NCBI RefSeq assembly: GCF_026339995.1
Contig: NZ_JAPEPT010000001.1
Location: forward strand, 124,001-188,000
Direction of reading: 5' to 3'
Length of the DNA stretch: 64,000 bases
Origin: Streptomyces sp. NBC_01481
GTDB taxonomy: Bacteria; Actinomycetota; Actinomycetes; Streptomycetales; Streptomycetaceae
The notes under the pieces: generated by a model
Databases searched by the model: none
What the model was told of the DNA's origin: nothing
The model's input: only the letters and a program-made list of their open reading frames with translations
Shown: positions 7,536 to 17,056 of the stretch, piece by piece
Layout of the letters: the number at the start of each line of letters is the position of its first letter
Numbering within the stretch: the first letter of the stretch is position 1
Made by a program: the position numbers and the translations under genes

Positions 7536-8543
7536 GTGTCTTCTTCTGTCATGCCCATGCCCAGGCAGGGGGACGGCCGGCAGCCGTCCGCCGCCGTCTC
7601 CACCGCCGATCTGCGCAAGTCGTACGGCGACAAGACCGTCCTCGACGGCATCGATCTGCGGATCCCGTCCGGCACCGTGTTCGCGCTGCTTGGGCCGAAC
7701 GGCGCCGGCAAGACCACCACCGTGCAGATCCTGTCCACGCTCATCTCCGCCGACGGCGGGCAGGCCCAGGTCGCGGGCCACGACGTCGCCACAGCGCCGG
7801 ACGGCGTGCGCGCCGCGATCGGCGTCACCGGGCAATTCGCCGCGCTCGACGACCTGCTCACCGCCGAGGAGAACCTGCTCCTCATGGCCGACCTGCTGCG
7901 CCTCGGCAAGCGTGAAGGACGCAGGCGAGCCAAGGAGTTGCTGGAGCGGTTCGAGATCGCGGACGTCGCGCACAAGCGCGCCGCGTTCTTCTCCGGTGGT
8001 ATGCGGCGCCGGCTTGACCTCGCCATGACGCTGGTCGGCGACCCGCAGGTGATCTTCCTCGACGAGCCGACGACCGGGCTGGACCCGCGCAGCCGCCGCA
8101 CCATGTGGGAGACCGTGCGTTCGCTGGTCGCCGACGGCGTCACCGTCTTCCTTACCACGCAATACCTGGAGGAGGCCGACCAGTTGGCGGACCGGATCGC
8201 GGTGCTCGACGGCGGGCGGATCGTCGCCGAGGGCACCGCCGACGAGCTCAAGGCACAGATCCCCGGCAGCCATGTACGCCTGCGGTTCACCGACCCCGAC
8301 GAGTACGAGCGCGCGGCCGCCGCCTTCCCCGGCGCGGCCCGCGACGACGAGGAGCTCGCCCTGCGCGTGGCGGGCGACGGCGGGCTCGACGCGCTGCGCG
8401 CCCTGCTCGACCGGCTCGACGCCATCGGTGTCCGCGCCGCCGACTTCTCCGTGCACACCCCCGACCTCGACGACGTGTTCCTCGCCCTGACCGGCGAAGG
8501 CACCGCCGCCACCCCGCTTCACGTGAAGGAGACCCTGCGATGA
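7536..8543 (+). CDS. ABC exporter ATP-binding protein, DrrA family
   Basis: A 335-residue ATPase subunit of an ABC-2 type exporter, related to the daunorubicin-resistance DrrA proteins. Walker A is GPNGAGKTT and the Q-loop follows VTGQFAALDD. The signature is the DrrA variant FFSGGMRRRLDLAM. Walker B is VIFLDEPTTGLDPRSR and the H-loop position is occupied by Q in LTTQYLEEAD, as in the DrrA subfamily. The C-terminal domain of about 90 residues (DADFSVHTPDLDDVFLALTG-like end) is also typical. It pairs with the permease whose ATG overlaps its stop as ATGA. The substrate is unknown; drug or lipid export is the family precedent. Confidence 0.93.
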   Translation: MSSSVMPMPRQGDGRQPSAAVSTADLRKSYGDKTVLDGIDLRIPSGTVFALLGPNGAGKTTTVQILSTLISADGGQAQVAGHDVATAPDGVRAAIGVTGQFAALDDLLTAEENLLLMADLLRLGKREGRRRAKELLERFEIADVAHKRAAFFSGGMRRRLDLAMTLVGDPQVIFLDEPTTGLDPRSRRTMWETVRSLVADGVTVFLTTQYLEEADQLADRIAVLDGGRIVAEGTADELKAQIPGSHVRLRFTDPDEYERAAAAFPGAARDDEELALRVAGDGGLDALRALLDRLDAIGVRAADFSVHTPDLDDVFLALTGEGTAATPLHVKETLR

Positions 8544-9322
8544 GCAGCCTCACCTACGCCGTGCACGACTCGATGACGATGCTGCGGCGGAATCTGAAGC
8601 ACGCGATCCGCTATCCGTCCGTGGGGTTCGGCAGCGCCATGACGCCGATCCTGATGCTGCTGCTGTTCGTGTACGCCTTCGGCGACTCGATCGGCGCCGG
8701 GATGGGCGGCGGCCGGGACGCGTATCTGAACTACCTGACGCCAGGCATCATCATCATGGGGGTGGCCGCCGGCTCGATGTCGACCTCGATCGCGGTCTGC
8801 TCCGACATGACCGAGGGCATCATCAACCGCTTCCGCACCATGAACATCACGCGCTCGTCGTTCATGACGGGGCATGTCATCGGCAGCGTCATCCAGACGA
8901 TGGTGAGCGCCGTGCTCGTCGTCGGCGTCGCGCTCGCCGTCGGCTTCCGGTCCGGGGCGACCCCGCTGGAGTGGCTGGCCGCGGCCGGCCTCCTCGTGGC
9001 CATCGCCTTCGCGGTGACCTGGCTGTCCACGGCGCTCGGCCTGATCTCCAAGACCGTCGAGTCGGCGAGCAACAAGCCGTTGCTCGTCCAGTTCCTGCCG
9101 TTCCTCGGCTCGGCGTTCGTGCCGGCCGAGTCGATGTCGCCGGGCCTGCGCTGGTTCGCCGAGTACCAGCCGTTCACGCCGATGACCGAGACACTGCGCG
9201 GCCTGCTCTCCGGCTCGGAGATCGGCAGCAACGGCTGGATTTCGCTCGCCTGGTGCGCCGGTATCGCCCTGGTCGGCTACGTCTGGTCGCGGTCGCTCTT
9301 CAACGGCAGCACCACGCGCTGA
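8540..9322 (+). CDS. ABC-2 type exporter permease, DrrB family
   Basis: A 260-residue integral membrane subunit with six hydrophobic segments. The ABC-2 signature is visible: the N-terminal NLKHAIRYPSVGFGSAMTPI leading into the first helix, YLTPGIIIMGVAAGSMSTSI, the cytosolic loop with RFRTMNITRSSFMTG, and the C-terminal FVPAESMSPGLRWFAEYQPF motif. It overlaps the ATPase gene by four bases (ATGA), implying translational coupling. Two copies of each subunit would form the transporter. A strong bidirectional hairpin ends the operon 11 bases after the stop. Confidence 0.93.
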   Translation: MSSLTYAVHDSMTMLRRNLKHAIRYPSVGFGSAMTPILMLLLFVYAFGDSIGAGMGGGRDAYLNYLTPGIIIMGVAAGSMSTSIAVCSDMTEGIINRFRTMNITRSSFMTGHVIGSVIQTMVSAVLVVGVALAVGFRSGATPLEWLAAAGLLVAIAFAVTWLSTALGLISKTVESASNKPLLVQFLPFLGSAFVPAESMSPGLRWFAEYQPFTPMTETLRGLLSGSEIGSNGWISLAWCAGIALVGYVWSRSLFNGSTTR

Positions 9323-9333
9323 CCGGGAACACA

Positions 9334-9382
9334 CAAGGGCGGGGTGCTCACTCACCGGCAGGGAGTGAGCACCCCGCCCTTG
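9334..9382. terminator. Bidirectional hairpin terminator
   Basis: A perfect 20-base-pair stem (CAAGGGCGGGGTGCTCACTC and its complement) with a nine-base loop lies between the convergent permease and O-mannosyltransferase genes. Its symmetry and position fit a terminator serving both strands. Confidence 0.85.
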
Positions 9383-9400
9383 CATGTGCAGGGACACCCC

Positions 9401-11122
9401 CTAGACCCAGCTGTCCAGCCACATCCTGTTCCGCCAGTCCTCCACCGGAATCGGCGTCCCCGTGTACAGCGGATAGAAGTAGATGAAGTTCCAGATGATC
9501 AGCAGCACCAGCACCCCCGCGCCGATCGCCCCGATCGCCCGTCTGCGTTCGTCCGAGCCCGGTGGGCCCAGCATCGCGCCGATCATCATCGCCACCGCCA
9601 GGCACAGGAACGGCACGAACACGACCGCGTAGAACAGGAAGATCGTGCGCTCCTGGTAGAAGAACCAGGGCACCCAGCCCGCCGCGATCCCGCATGCGAT
9701 GGCGCCCGCGCGCCAGTCGCGGCGGAAGAACCAGCGCCACAGGATGTAGCAGATCGCGAAACAGGCCGCCCACCACAGCAGCGGTGTGCCCAGCGCCAGG
9801 ACCTCAGCTGCGCACTTGTCCGCCGCGTCCGCCGGGCAGCCCTGCGTGCCCGCCTTCGGGTCCTCGTAGTAGTACGAGACCGGGCGGCCCAGCACGATCC
9901 AGCTCCAGGGGTTGGACTGGTAGGTGTGGCCGGAGGTCAGATTGACGTGGAACTCGTAGACCTCGTTCTCGTAGTGCCACAGGCTGCGCAGCCAGTCGGG
10001 CAGCCACGTCCAGTTGCCGCCCCTGCCGTCCTTCTGGGCCCAGTCCCTGAAGTAGCCCTTGTCGGTGACGATCCAGCCGGTCCAGGTCGCGATGTACGTG
10101 ACGATCGCGACCGGCACCGTCGAGACGAAGGCCGGTACGACGTCCTTCCTGAGCACCGCCTTGTACGGCTGTACCGCGCCCGCCGTCCGGCGTGCGCCCA
10201 CGTCCCACAGGACGGTCATCAGGCAGAACGCGACCATCACATACAGGCCGTTCCACTTGGTGCCCGCGGCCAGGCCGAGCATCAGGCCGGCCGCCAGGCG
10301 CCAGGGTCGCCAGCCCAGGCGCAGGGTCTCCGCGACCGTGGCGTCCGGCCGCAGGATCCCTTCCTCGTCCGTCGGCAGCGCCGCCGCCAGCTTTCCGCGT
10401 GCCCAGTCCCGGTCGATGACAAGGCACCCGAAGGCCGCGAGCACGAAGAACATCAGCACCAGGTCGAGCAGCGCCGTGCGGCTCATCACGAAGTGCAGCC
10501 CGTCCACGGCGAGCAGCGTGCCGGCCAGGCAGCCCAGGAACGTCGAGCGGAACAGGCGCCTGCCGATCCGGCAGAGCATCAGCACCGACAGCGTGCCGAG
10601 CACGGCGACCATGAAGCGCCAGCCGAAGGGCGTGAAGTCGATGATCTTCTCGCCGAGGCCGATGACCCACTTGCCGACCGGCGGGTGCACCACATAGCCG
10701 GGGTTCGACGGGATCGTCACCGCGTCCGGGTTGTCCAGGATCGCCTTGTCGATGTCCTTGGGCCAACTGCCCTCGTATCCCTGGTTGATCAGGGCCCAGG
10801 CGTCCTTGGCGTAGTACGTCTCGTCGAATATCACGGCATCGGGCTTGCCCAGGTTCCAGAACCGCAGCACGCCCGCGAAGAGGGCCACCATCAGGGGGCC
10901 GAGCCAGGCGGTGATCTGCAGCAGCCGCGTCACGTCTCCCGGGCGGATGGCGAACACCTGCCACAGCCGCTCGGAGGGGCGGGTGTACGGCGGCACCAGG
11001 CGCTCGCGCAGCCCGATCACCGGCCTGGGCGCGTAGCCGAATCTGCGCAGCCGCTGCTGCCAGCCGGGGGGCTGCTGATCGGCGTCCTTGCCCTGAAGGG
11101 TCTGTGGCGCGGTACTGGTCAC
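9401..11122 (-). CDS. pmt: Dolichyl/polyprenyl-phosphate-mannose protein mannosyltransferase
   Basis: A polytopic membrane enzyme of 573 residues that transfers mannose from polyprenyl-phosphate-mannose to Ser/Thr of exported proteins. In Streptomyces this activity underlies phage receptor glycosylation and influences antibiotic sensitivity. The GT39-type signature is the first extracytoplasmic loop, with VIFDETYYAKDAWA holding the catalytic Asp-Glu pair, then HPPVGKWVIG. About ten to eleven hydrophobic segments follow. The gene starts with GTG at 11122, close to the divergent rsmI start. It ends facing the ABC permease across a shared terminator. Confidence 0.93.
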   Translation of the reverse strand: MTSTAPQTLQGKDADQQPPGWQQRLRRFGYAPRPVIGLRERLVPPYTRPSERLWQVFAIRPGDVTRLLQITAWLGPLMVALFAGVLRFWNLGKPDAVIFDETYYAKDAWALINQGYEGSWPKDIDKAILDNPDAVTIPSNPGYVVHPPVGKWVIGLGEKIIDFTPFGWRFMVAVLGTLSVLMLCRIGRRLFRSTFLGCLAGTLLAVDGLHFVMSRTALLDLVLMFFVLAAFGCLVIDRDWARGKLAAALPTDEEGILRPDATVAETLRLGWRPWRLAAGLMLGLAAGTKWNGLYVMVAFCLMTVLWDVGARRTAGAVQPYKAVLRKDVVPAFVSTVPVAIVTYIATWTGWIVTDKGYFRDWAQKDGRGGNWTWLPDWLRSLWHYENEVYEFHVNLTSGHTYQSNPWSWIVLGRPVSYYYEDPKAGTQGCPADAADKCAAEVLALGTPLLWWAACFAICYILWRWFFRRDWRAGAIACGIAAGWVPWFFYQERTIFLFYAVVFVPFLCLAVAMMIGAMLGPPGSDERRRAIGAIGAGVLVLLIIWNFIYFYPLYTGTPIPVEDWRNRMWLDSWV

Positions 11123-11184
11123 CGCGCCATCGTAGGGAACGTGACTGTGGGAGTCGTGCGTCCGGTCCTGCGAGGATGGCGTAT

Positions 11185-12063
11185 GTGACAGGAACGCTGG
11201 TACTCGCAGGGACCCCCATCGGTGATGTCGCGGACGCGCCGCCCCGGCTCGCCGCCGAGCTGGAGGGCGCCGACATCGTCGCCGCCGAGGACACCAGGCG
11301 GCTGCGGAGGCTGACCCAGGCGCTCGGTGTGCACACCACAGGGAGGGTGGTTTCGTACTTCGAGGGCAACGAGTCCGCCCGTACGCCGGAGCTCGTCGAG
11401 GCGCTCGCGGGCGGCGCCCGGGTGCTGCTTGTCACCGACGCCGGGATGCCGTCCGTCTCGGACCCCGGCTACCGGCTCGTGGCCGCCGCGGTCGAGAAGG
11501 ACATCAAGGTCACGGCCGTACCGGGACCGTCCGCCGTGCTGACCGCGCTCGCCCTGTCGGGGCTGCCCGTGGACCGTTTCTGCTTCGAGGGCTTTTTGCC
11601 CCGCAAGGCCGGCGAACGGCTCGGCAGGCTGCGCGAGGTCGCGGACGAGCGGCGCACCCTGGTCTATTTCGAGGCCCCGCACCGGCTCGACGACACCCTC
11701 GCCGCGATGGCCGACGTGTTCGGCGCCGAGCGCCGGGCAGCCGTGTGCCGCGAGCTGACCAAGACGTACGAGGAGGTCAAGCGCGGCGGCCTCGGCGAGC
11801 TCGCGGCCTGGGCCGCCGAGGGCGTACGCGGCGAGATCACCGTCGTCGTCGAGGGAGCGCCGGAGGCCGGTCCGGGTGAGCTCGACCCCGCTGAGCTGGT
11901 GCGCAGGGTGCAGGTGCGCGAGGAGGCGGGGGAGCGGCGCAAGGAGGCCATCGCAGCGGTCGCCGCCGAAGCGGGACTTCCCAAACGGGAGGTGTTCGAT
12001 GCCGTGGTGGCGGCAAAGAATGCGGATCGAACGGTCCCCGCGGACGGTAAAGGACTATCGTAA
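11185..12063 (+). CDS. rsmI: 16S rRNA (cytidine-1402-2'-O)-methyltransferase
   Basis: RsmI methylates the 2'-hydroxyl of C1402 in the decoding centre of 16S rRNA using S-adenosylmethionine. The 292-residue product shows the tetrapyrrole-methylase fold signatures: TLVLAGTPIGDVADAP at the start, AAEDTRRLRRL, the glycine-rich LVTDAGMPSVSDPGYRLV, and GPSAVLTALALSGLP. The C-terminal HTH-like tail (AEAGLPKREVFDAVVAAK) is typical. A GTG at 11185 with GAGG nine bases upstream is preferred. An ATG at 11176 would add three residues but is too close to that ribosome site. Divergent from pmt. Confidence 0.94.
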   Translation: MTGTLVLAGTPIGDVADAPPRLAAELEGADIVAAEDTRRLRRLTQALGVHTTGRVVSYFEGNESARTPELVEALAGGARVLLVTDAGMPSVSDPGYRLVAAAVEKDIKVTAVPGPSAVLTALALSGLPVDRFCFEGFLPRKAGERLGRLREVADERRTLVYFEAPHRLDDTLAAMADVFGAERRAAVCRELTKTYEEVKRGGLGELAAWAAEGVRGEITVVVEGAPEAGPGELDPAELVRRVQVREEAGERRKEAIAAVAAEAGLPKREVFDAVVAAKNADRTVPADGKGLS

Positions 12064-12191
12064 AAGGCAAAGCGCAGACCGCGTCCTGACCTTTACTGCA
12101 TGGGAATCCCAAAGACCACACCATTAATCGACAGGCGTTGATGCGCTCCCGCCGTAATAGGCGTCCACTGGATCGGTGGAGAGGAGCTGGC

Positions 12192-12659
12192 ATGAGTGAG
12201 ATCACGGGCACCCCCAGGGTCCACGAGGCATACGCCTTCGCCTGTATGCGCTGCGGGCACGGCTGGGAGCAGGAGTACGAGATAGAGCATCACATCGACG
12301 GCGCGGGCCAGGAATACGTCGTCTACAAGGCCAACGGTCTGCGGGTGCCGTCTCCGCTCTCGAGCCCGACCTGCATGAACTGCGGCGGGCATGTCGTACG
12401 GATCATGCGGGCGGGACAGTTCTCGTCGATGCACAACCTGATCGGGTCGTCCGTCTCGATCACGGGGCCCTTCCCGGCCGAGCCGCCCCGACCGCACGAG
12501 CAGGCGGCCAAGAAGCCCAAGAAGCGGGACAAGACCGCCGAGCCGCCGGCCGAGACGGCGCCGCCAGAGACCGCGCAGTCCGACGCCGGCCAGTCCGAGC
12601 CGGGCGAGCCCCATCACTGGCAACTCTCCGATCTCCGGCACCCCTTCCACCGCAAGTGA
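12192..12659 (+). CDS. Putative zinc-ribbon protein, unknown function
   Basis: A 155-residue protein with a paired-cysteine motif CMRCGHGW near residue 18 and a second pair CMNCGGH near residue 60, which together would form a zinc ribbon. Between them lies an aromatic-rich segment (EQEYEIEHHIDG). The C-terminal third is Pro/Lys/Glu-rich and probably disordered, with KKPKKRDKTAEPPAETAPPE. GGAG lies before the ATG at 12192. It sits between rsmI and tatD on the same strand with short gaps, so co-transcription is possible. No function is inferred beyond probable zinc binding. Confidence 0.75.
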   Translation: MSEITGTPRVHEAYAFACMRCGHGWEQEYEIEHHIDGAGQEYVVYKANGLRVPSPLSSPTCMNCGGHVVRIMRAGQFSSMHNLIGSSVSITGPFPAEPPRPHEQAAKKPKKRDKTAEPPAETAPPETAQSDAGQSEPGEPHHWQLSDLRHPFHRK

Positions 12660-12692
12660 GGCCCCGGGCGCGAGCCTCGTAGGATCGCGCCC

Positions 12693-13562
12693 ATGAGCTC
12701 GAAGTCAAGCCCGCCGCCGCTGCCCGAACCCCTCGGGATTCCGGTCGCCGATTCGCACACCCACCTGGACATGCAGGAGGGCACGGTCGAAGAGGCCCTG
12801 GCCAGGGCCGCGGCGGTCGGAGTGAGTACCGTCGTGCAGGTGGGCTGCGACATCAAGGGCTCGCGCTGGGCGGCGGAGACGGCCGCGGCGCACGACAGCG
12901 TGCATGCCGCGGTCGCGCTGCACCCCAACGAGGCGCCGCGGATCGTGCTCGGCGACCCTGACGGCTGGTCCCGCCAGGGCGCCCGCGAGGGCGGCGGCGA
13001 CAGTGCCCTCGACGACGCGCTCGCCGAGATCGACCGGCTCGCCTCCCTGAACCAGGTGAAGGCCGTCGGCGAGACCGGCCTGGACTACTTCCGTACGGGA
13101 GCCGACGGAATCGCCGCCCAGGAGCGCTCGTTCCGGGCTCATATCGAGATCGCGAAGCGGCACGGCAAAGCCCTCGTCATCCACGATCGCGACGCGCACG
13201 CCGATGTGCTACGGATCCTCGCCGAGGAGGGCGCCCCCGAGCGGACCGTCTTCCACTGCTATTCCGGTGACGCGGAAATGGCCGAAGTGTGCGCGGCCGC
13301 AGGCTATTTCATGTCCTTCGCGGGCAATGTGACCTTCAAGAACGCCCAGCCGCTGCGCGATGCGCTCGCCGTCGCCCCGCTCGAACTCGTGCTCGTCGAG
13401 ACGGACGCGCCTTTCCTCACGCCCGCGCCGTACCGCGGACGGCCTAACGCGCCGTATCTCATTCCGGTCACGCTGCGTGCGATGGCGGCCGTCAGGGGGC
13501 TCGACGAGGACACGCTGGCCGCGGCGATCGCGGCCAACACGGCCCGCGCCTTTGATTACTGA
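12693..13562 (+). CDS. TatD-family metal-dependent deoxyribonuclease
   Basis: TatD enzymes are TIM-barrel hydrolases using a binuclear metal site; members have 3'-5' exonuclease activity on DNA/RNA and link to DNA repair and turnover. The 289-residue product has the first metal motif DSHTHLDM, then VGETGLDYFR, the RAHIEIAKRHGKALVIHDRD histidine, FHCYSGD, and the terminal LVETDAPFLTPAPYRG. These are all diagnostic for the family. A 25-residue insert around ALHPNEAPRIVLGDPDGW is common in actinobacterial members. It precedes rpfB, as in other actinomycetes, where tatD-rpfB-ksgA-ispE is a conserved order. Confidence 0.94.
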   Translation: MSSKSSPPPLPEPLGIPVADSHTHLDMQEGTVEEALARAAAVGVSTVVQVGCDIKGSRWAAETAAAHDSVHAAVALHPNEAPRIVLGDPDGWSRQGAREGGGDSALDDALAEIDRLASLNQVKAVGETGLDYFRTGADGIAAQERSFRAHIEIAKRHGKALVIHDRDAHADVLRILAEEGAPERTVFHCYSGDAEMAEVCAAAGYFMSFAGNVTFKNAQPLRDALAVAPLELVLVETDAPFLTPAPYRGRPNAPYLIPVTLRAMAAVRGLDEDTLAAAIAANTARAFDY

Positions 13563-13690
13563 GGGATAACGGCACACAGGGTAGCGTCGCGACACTGCGT
13601 AGTCGAATCGCTTGGGAGAGTGACCGGACTCCGCTATCGTCCCGGCCCGCAACGCCATCGGGCGGACCGGACCGGACCTTACGGAGCGTC

Positions 13691-15013
13691 GTGAACAATT
13701 CGCAGGGCAGTCACCGTGCCGCGCGTGGCGCCCGCCACGCTCTCTCGTCGTACGAGAGCGACATCGACACCTACGCGGAGGGCTACACGCCGACGTACGT
13801 CTCGCTTCCGGCGCCGCCGTCCCCGACGCTGCCGCGGCAGAGCCCCGCCCGCGACGCCGAGGGACCGGGCGGACGCGCCGAGGCCCGGCGGGCCGCACGC
13901 CGCCGCAGGGCGGAAGAGAAGCCCGACACGCTGCGTCGCCTCGTCCCGCAGGCCCTCGTCGTCGCCTTCCTGGCGGGCGGCACCTCCGCCTTCGTCGCCA
14001 ACGACAAGGCCGTGCGGCTCACCGTCGACGGCGTGCCGCGCACCATGCACACCTTCGCCGACGACGTGGATGAACTCCTGGAGGACGAGGGGGTCCAGGT
14101 GGGCGCGCACGACATCGTCGCCCCCGCCCCCGGCTCGGCTCTCGCCAGCGGCGACGACGTCGTCGTCCGCTACGGCCGGCCCGTCATGCTCACCCTGGAC
14201 GGGCAGCCCCGCCGCGTGTGGACCACCGCCCGCACCGTCGACGGCGCGCTGCGCCAGCTCGGGGTGCGGGCCGAGGGCGCGTATCTGTCCGCGTCCCGCT
14301 CCCAGGTGATCTCCCGCACGGGCCTCGTCCTGGACGTACGGACCGAGCGGACCGTGACCTTCATGGCCGACGGGCGCGAGCGGACCATCCGTACGAACGC
14401 GGCCACCGTCCGCGAGGCACTGGGCGAGGCCGGGATCGCCCTGCACGGCCTGGACACCACGTCCGTGCCGCCCGGCAGCTTCCCGCGCGACGGCCAGACC
14501 GTCACCGTCATGCGGATCACCTCCACCCGGGAGGTGCGCGAGGAGCCGATCGCGTACGACACCGAGAAGACCTGGGACTCCTCGCTCTTCACGGGCACGG
14601 AGGTCGTCGTGCAGCAGGGCAGGCCGGGCGCCCGGCGCGTCACCTACGCGCTGCGCACGGTCAACGGGGTGCGGCAGCGGCCGAGGAAGGTCGCCGAGGA
14701 GGTCGTAAGGGAGCCGGTCACCCAGCTGGTGATGGTGGGCACGAGGCCGCTGCCGAGTTCCGTGCGGGGCGCGGACGGCCTGGACTGGGGCTCTCTCGCG
14801 CTCTGCGAGTCGGGCGGGCGGGCGGGCGCGGTCGATCCGTCGGGGAACTACGGCGGGCTGTACCAGTTCGACACCGAGACCTGGCACGCGCTGGGCGGCA
14901 CCGGGCGGCCGCAGGACGCGTCCGCGGCAGAACAGACGTACCGGGCGAAGAAGCTCTTCGTGCAACGGGGGGCGAGTCCGTGGCCGCACTGCGGCCGTAG
15001 GCTGTATCGGTGA
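13691..15013 (+). CDS. rpfB: Resuscitation-promoting factor, RpfB type
   Basis: A 440-residue cell-wall lytic enzyme that promotes germination or regrowth in actinobacteria. A charged N-terminus (about 80 residues, cytoplasmic) precedes one membrane anchor near residues 84-102. Three ubiquitin-like DUF348 repeats follow (beginning near [34 protein letters not shown] and [17 protein letters not shown]), then a G5 domain. The C-terminal lysozyme-like catalytic domain (about 360-440) has the active-site Glu in LALCESGG and ends [10 protein letters not shown], with two disulfide-capable cysteines. The start is GTG at 13691. Its stop overlaps the ksgA start. No ydaO-type riboswitch was recognised in the 128-base leader. 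Confidence 0.95.
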   Translation: MNNSQGSHRAARGARHALSSYESDIDTYAEGYTPTYVSLPAPPSPTLPRQSPARDAEGPGGRAEARRAARRRRAEEKPDTLRRLVPQALVVAFLAGGTSAFVANDKAVRLTVDGVPRTMHTFADDVDELLEDEGVQVGAHDIVAPAPGSALASGDDVVVRYGRPVMLTLDGQPRRVWTTARTVDGALRQLGVRAEGAYLSASRSQVISRTGLVLDVRTERTVTFMADGRERTIRTNAATVREALGEAGIALHGLDTTSVPPGSFPRDGQTVTVMRITSTREVREEPIAYDTEKTWDSSLFTGTEVVVQQGRPGARRVTYALRTVNGVRQRPRKVAEEVVREPVTQLVMVGTRPLPSSVRGADGLDWGSLALCESGGRAGAVDPSGNYGGLYQFDTETWHALGGTGRPQDASAAEQTYRAKKLFVQRGASPWPHCGRRLYR

Positions 15014-15870
15014 GCACCACTGAGCCCGACGCACTCCTCGGCCCCGCCGACATCCGTGAACTGGCCGCAGCGCTGGGCGTACGCCCCACCAAGCAGCGCG
15101 GCCAGAACTTCGTCATCGACGCCAACACGGTCCGCAGGATCGTCCGCACCGCAGAGGTGCGCGAGGACGACGTGGTCGTCGAGGTCGGCCCGGGGCTCGG
15201 GTCGCTGACCCTCGCCCTGCTGGAGGCGGCGGACCGGGTCGTCGCCGTCGAGATCGACGATGTGCTCGCGGGCGCGCTGCCCTCGACGATCCTGGCCCGG
15301 ATGCCGGAGCGCGCGACGCGCTTCTCGCTGGTCCACTCCGACGCGATGCTCGTCGACGAACTGCCGGGGCTCGAGCCGACGGCGCTGGTCGCGAACCTCC
15401 CGTACAACGTCGCCGTGCCCGTCCTCCTGCACATGCTGGACCGCTTCCCGACGATCGAGCGGACGCTGGTGATGGTCCAGGCGGAGGTCGCGGACCGGCT
15501 GGCGGCATCGCCCGGCAACAAGGTCTACGGCGTCCCCTCGGTGAAGGCGAACTGGTACGCGCAGGTGAAGCGGGCGGGGTCGATCGGCCGGAACGTCTTC
15601 TGGCCGGCGCCGAACGTGGACAGCGGTCTGGTGTCCCTGGTGCGCCGGTCCGAGCCGGTGGACACCACCGCCACCAAGGCGGAGGTCTTCGCGGTGGTCG
15701 ACGCGGCCTTCGCGCAGCGGCGGAAGACGCTTCGGGCTGCGCTCGCGGGCTGGGCCGGATCACCCGCGGCGGCGGAGAAGGCCCTGGTGGCCGCCGGTGT
15801 CTCCCCGCAGGCCCGGGGCGAGTCCCTGACGGTCGAGGAGTTCGCACGGATCGCGGAGGCGAAGGCGTGA
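15010..15870 (+). CDS. rsmA: 16S rRNA dimethyladenosine transferase KsgA
   Basis: KsgA/RsmA dimethylates A1518 and A1519 near the 3' end of 16S rRNA, a late quality-control step in small-subunit assembly; its loss gives kasugamycin resistance. The 286-residue protein opens with the family's [13 protein letters not shown] segment and the SAM motif [11 protein letters not shown]. The acidic AVEIDD ends strand 2, and the catalytic motif IV is NLPYNVAVP. The C-terminal helical domain contains [14 protein letters not shown]. It starts with GTG at 15010, overlapping the rpfB stop, and its own stop overlaps ispE, so the three are translationally coupled. Confidence 0.96.
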   Translation: MSTTEPDALLGPADIRELAAALGVRPTKQRGQNFVIDANTVRRIVRTAEVREDDVVVEVGPGLGSLTLALLEAADRVVAVEIDDVLAGALPSTILARMPERATRFSLVHSDAMLVDELPGLEPTALVANLPYNVAVPVLLHMLDRFPTIERTLVMVQAEVADRLAASPGNKVYGVPSVKANWYAQVKRAGSIGRNVFWPAPNVDSGLVSLVRRSEPVDTTATKAEVFAVVDAAFAQRRKTLRAALAGWAGSPAAAEKALVAAGVSPQARGESLTVEEFARIAEAKA

Positions 15871-16766
15871 GCGTCACCGTACGAGTCCCCGCCAAGGTCA
15901 ACGTCCAGCTGGCGGTGGGGGGTGCAAGGCCCGACGGCTTCCACGACCTCGCCAATGTCTTCCTCGCCGTCTCGCTGTACGACGAGGTGACGGTGAGCCC
16001 CGCGTCCTCCCTGACGATCACCTGCTCGGGTCCGGACGCGGGCCAGGTCCCCCTGGACCGTACGAACCTGGCGGCGCGGGCGGCCGAACTGCTCGCCGCG
16101 CGGCACGGACTGTCCCCCGACGTCCACATCCACATCGCGAAGGACATCCCGGTCGCGGGCGGCATGGCGGGCGGCAGCGCGGACGGCGCGGCGGCCCTGC
16201 TGGCCTGCGACACCCTGTGGGGCCTTCACTCCACCCGCGCCCAACTGCTATCCATCTGCGCCGAGTTGGGCAGCGACGTCCCCTTCAGCCTGGTGGGCGG
16301 GGCGGCACTGGGCACGGGCCGCGGCGAGCGGCTGACCGAGCTGGAGGTCGGCGGCGAGTTCCACTGGGTGTTCGCGGTGGCGGACGGCGGCCTGTCGACA
16401 CCGGCGGTCTACGGCGAGTTCGACCGCCTGACGGAGGGCCTCGCGGTCCCGGCCCCGGCGGCGTCCGCGGCCCTGCTCGACGCGCTGCGCACGGGCGACG
16501 CGCCGTCCCTGGCGGGCGCCCTCGCCAACGACCTGCAGCCCGCGGCCCTCTCCCTGCGGCCGTCCCTGGCGGACACGCTGCAGACGGGTACATCGGCGGG
16601 CGCGCTGGCGGCGCTGGTCTCCGGCTCGGGCCCGACGACGGCGTTCCTGACGAAGGACGAGGAGTCGGCGCGGTCGGTGGCGGAGGCGCTGCTCGCGTCG
16701 GGGACGTGCCGCGAGGCGAGGGTGGCGTCGTCGCCGACGGGCGGCGCGAGGGTGGTCGGGGCCTGA
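15867..16766 (+). CDS. ispE: 4-diphosphocytidyl-2-C-methyl-D-erythritol kinase
   Basis: IspE phosphorylates CDP-methylerythritol at the 2-hydroxyl in the non-mevalonate isoprenoid pathway. The 299-residue GHMP-family kinase shows the N-terminal [20 protein letters not shown], the ATP-binding loop [16 protein letters not shown], and the C-terminal [10 protein letters not shown] motif. The start is GTG at 15867, overlapping the ksgA stop by four bases (GTGA). It ends the tatD-rpfB-ksgA-ispE series and is followed by a 290-base spacer rich in palindromic repeats. Confidence 0.96.
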   Translation: MSVTVRVPAKVNVQLAVGGARPDGFHDLANVFLAVSLYDEVTVSPASSLTITCSGPDAGQVPLDRTNLAARAAELLAARHGLSPDVHIHIAKDIPVAGGMAGGSADGAAALLACDTLWGLHSTRAQLLSICAELGSDVPFSLVGGAALGTGRGERLTELEVGGEFHWVFAVADGGLSTPAVYGEFDRLTEGLAVPAPAASAALLDALRTGDAPSLAGALANDLQPAALSLRPSLADTLQTGTSAGALAALVSGSGPTTAFLTKDEESARSVAEALLASGTCREARVASSPTGGARVVGA

Positions 16767-16829
16767 GGGTTCCTTCCCCCACCCCGCCCTCCCCCAGACT
16801 CCGTCCGGGGGACCCCCAACCATCCCGCT

Positions 16830-16894
16830 CCTCAATCGCCGGAGGGGCTGAATGTGCGGCCCGGCCGCACATGTCAGCCGTCCGGCGATTGAGG
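16830..16894. repeat. Streptomyces-type intergenic palindrome
   Basis: A 65-base interrupted palindrome: CCTCAATCGCCGGA, GGCTGA and TGTGCGGCC on the left mirrored by GGCCGCACA, TCAGCC and TCCGGCGATTGAGG on the right. Elements starting CTCAATCGCCGGA are very common between Streptomyces genes. It is flanked on both sides by G5/C5 short hairpins. It may also end ispE transcription. Confidence 0.7.
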
Positions 16895-16988
16895 ACACTC
16901 CCCCTACGCCCTGCGGGCGTGGGGGGACCCCCAGAAGGGCGTATGGGGGCTTGGGGGCGGAGCCCCCGGGGAGAGCCCCCAGTCCCGA

Positions 16989-17013
16989 CGTACTCAGATT
17001 CCGTCTGAGTACG
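16989..17013. repeat. Short perfect hairpin upstream of acyltransferase gene
   Basis: CGTACTCAGA and TCTGAGTACG enclose a five-base loop. It lies 44 bases before the acyltransferase start. It could be a terminator stem of the upstream unit or an operator. Confidence 0.4.
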
Positions 17014-17056
17014 TGAGCCCTCACGCCGCCCCCGACCGCCGCGGCACCGTACCCCC

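Noticed and set aside
13563..13690. Possible ydaO (c-di-AMP) riboswitch before rpfB
   Set aside because: Such riboswitches control some Streptomyces rpf genes, but the conserved motif blocks were not found in this 128-base leader.
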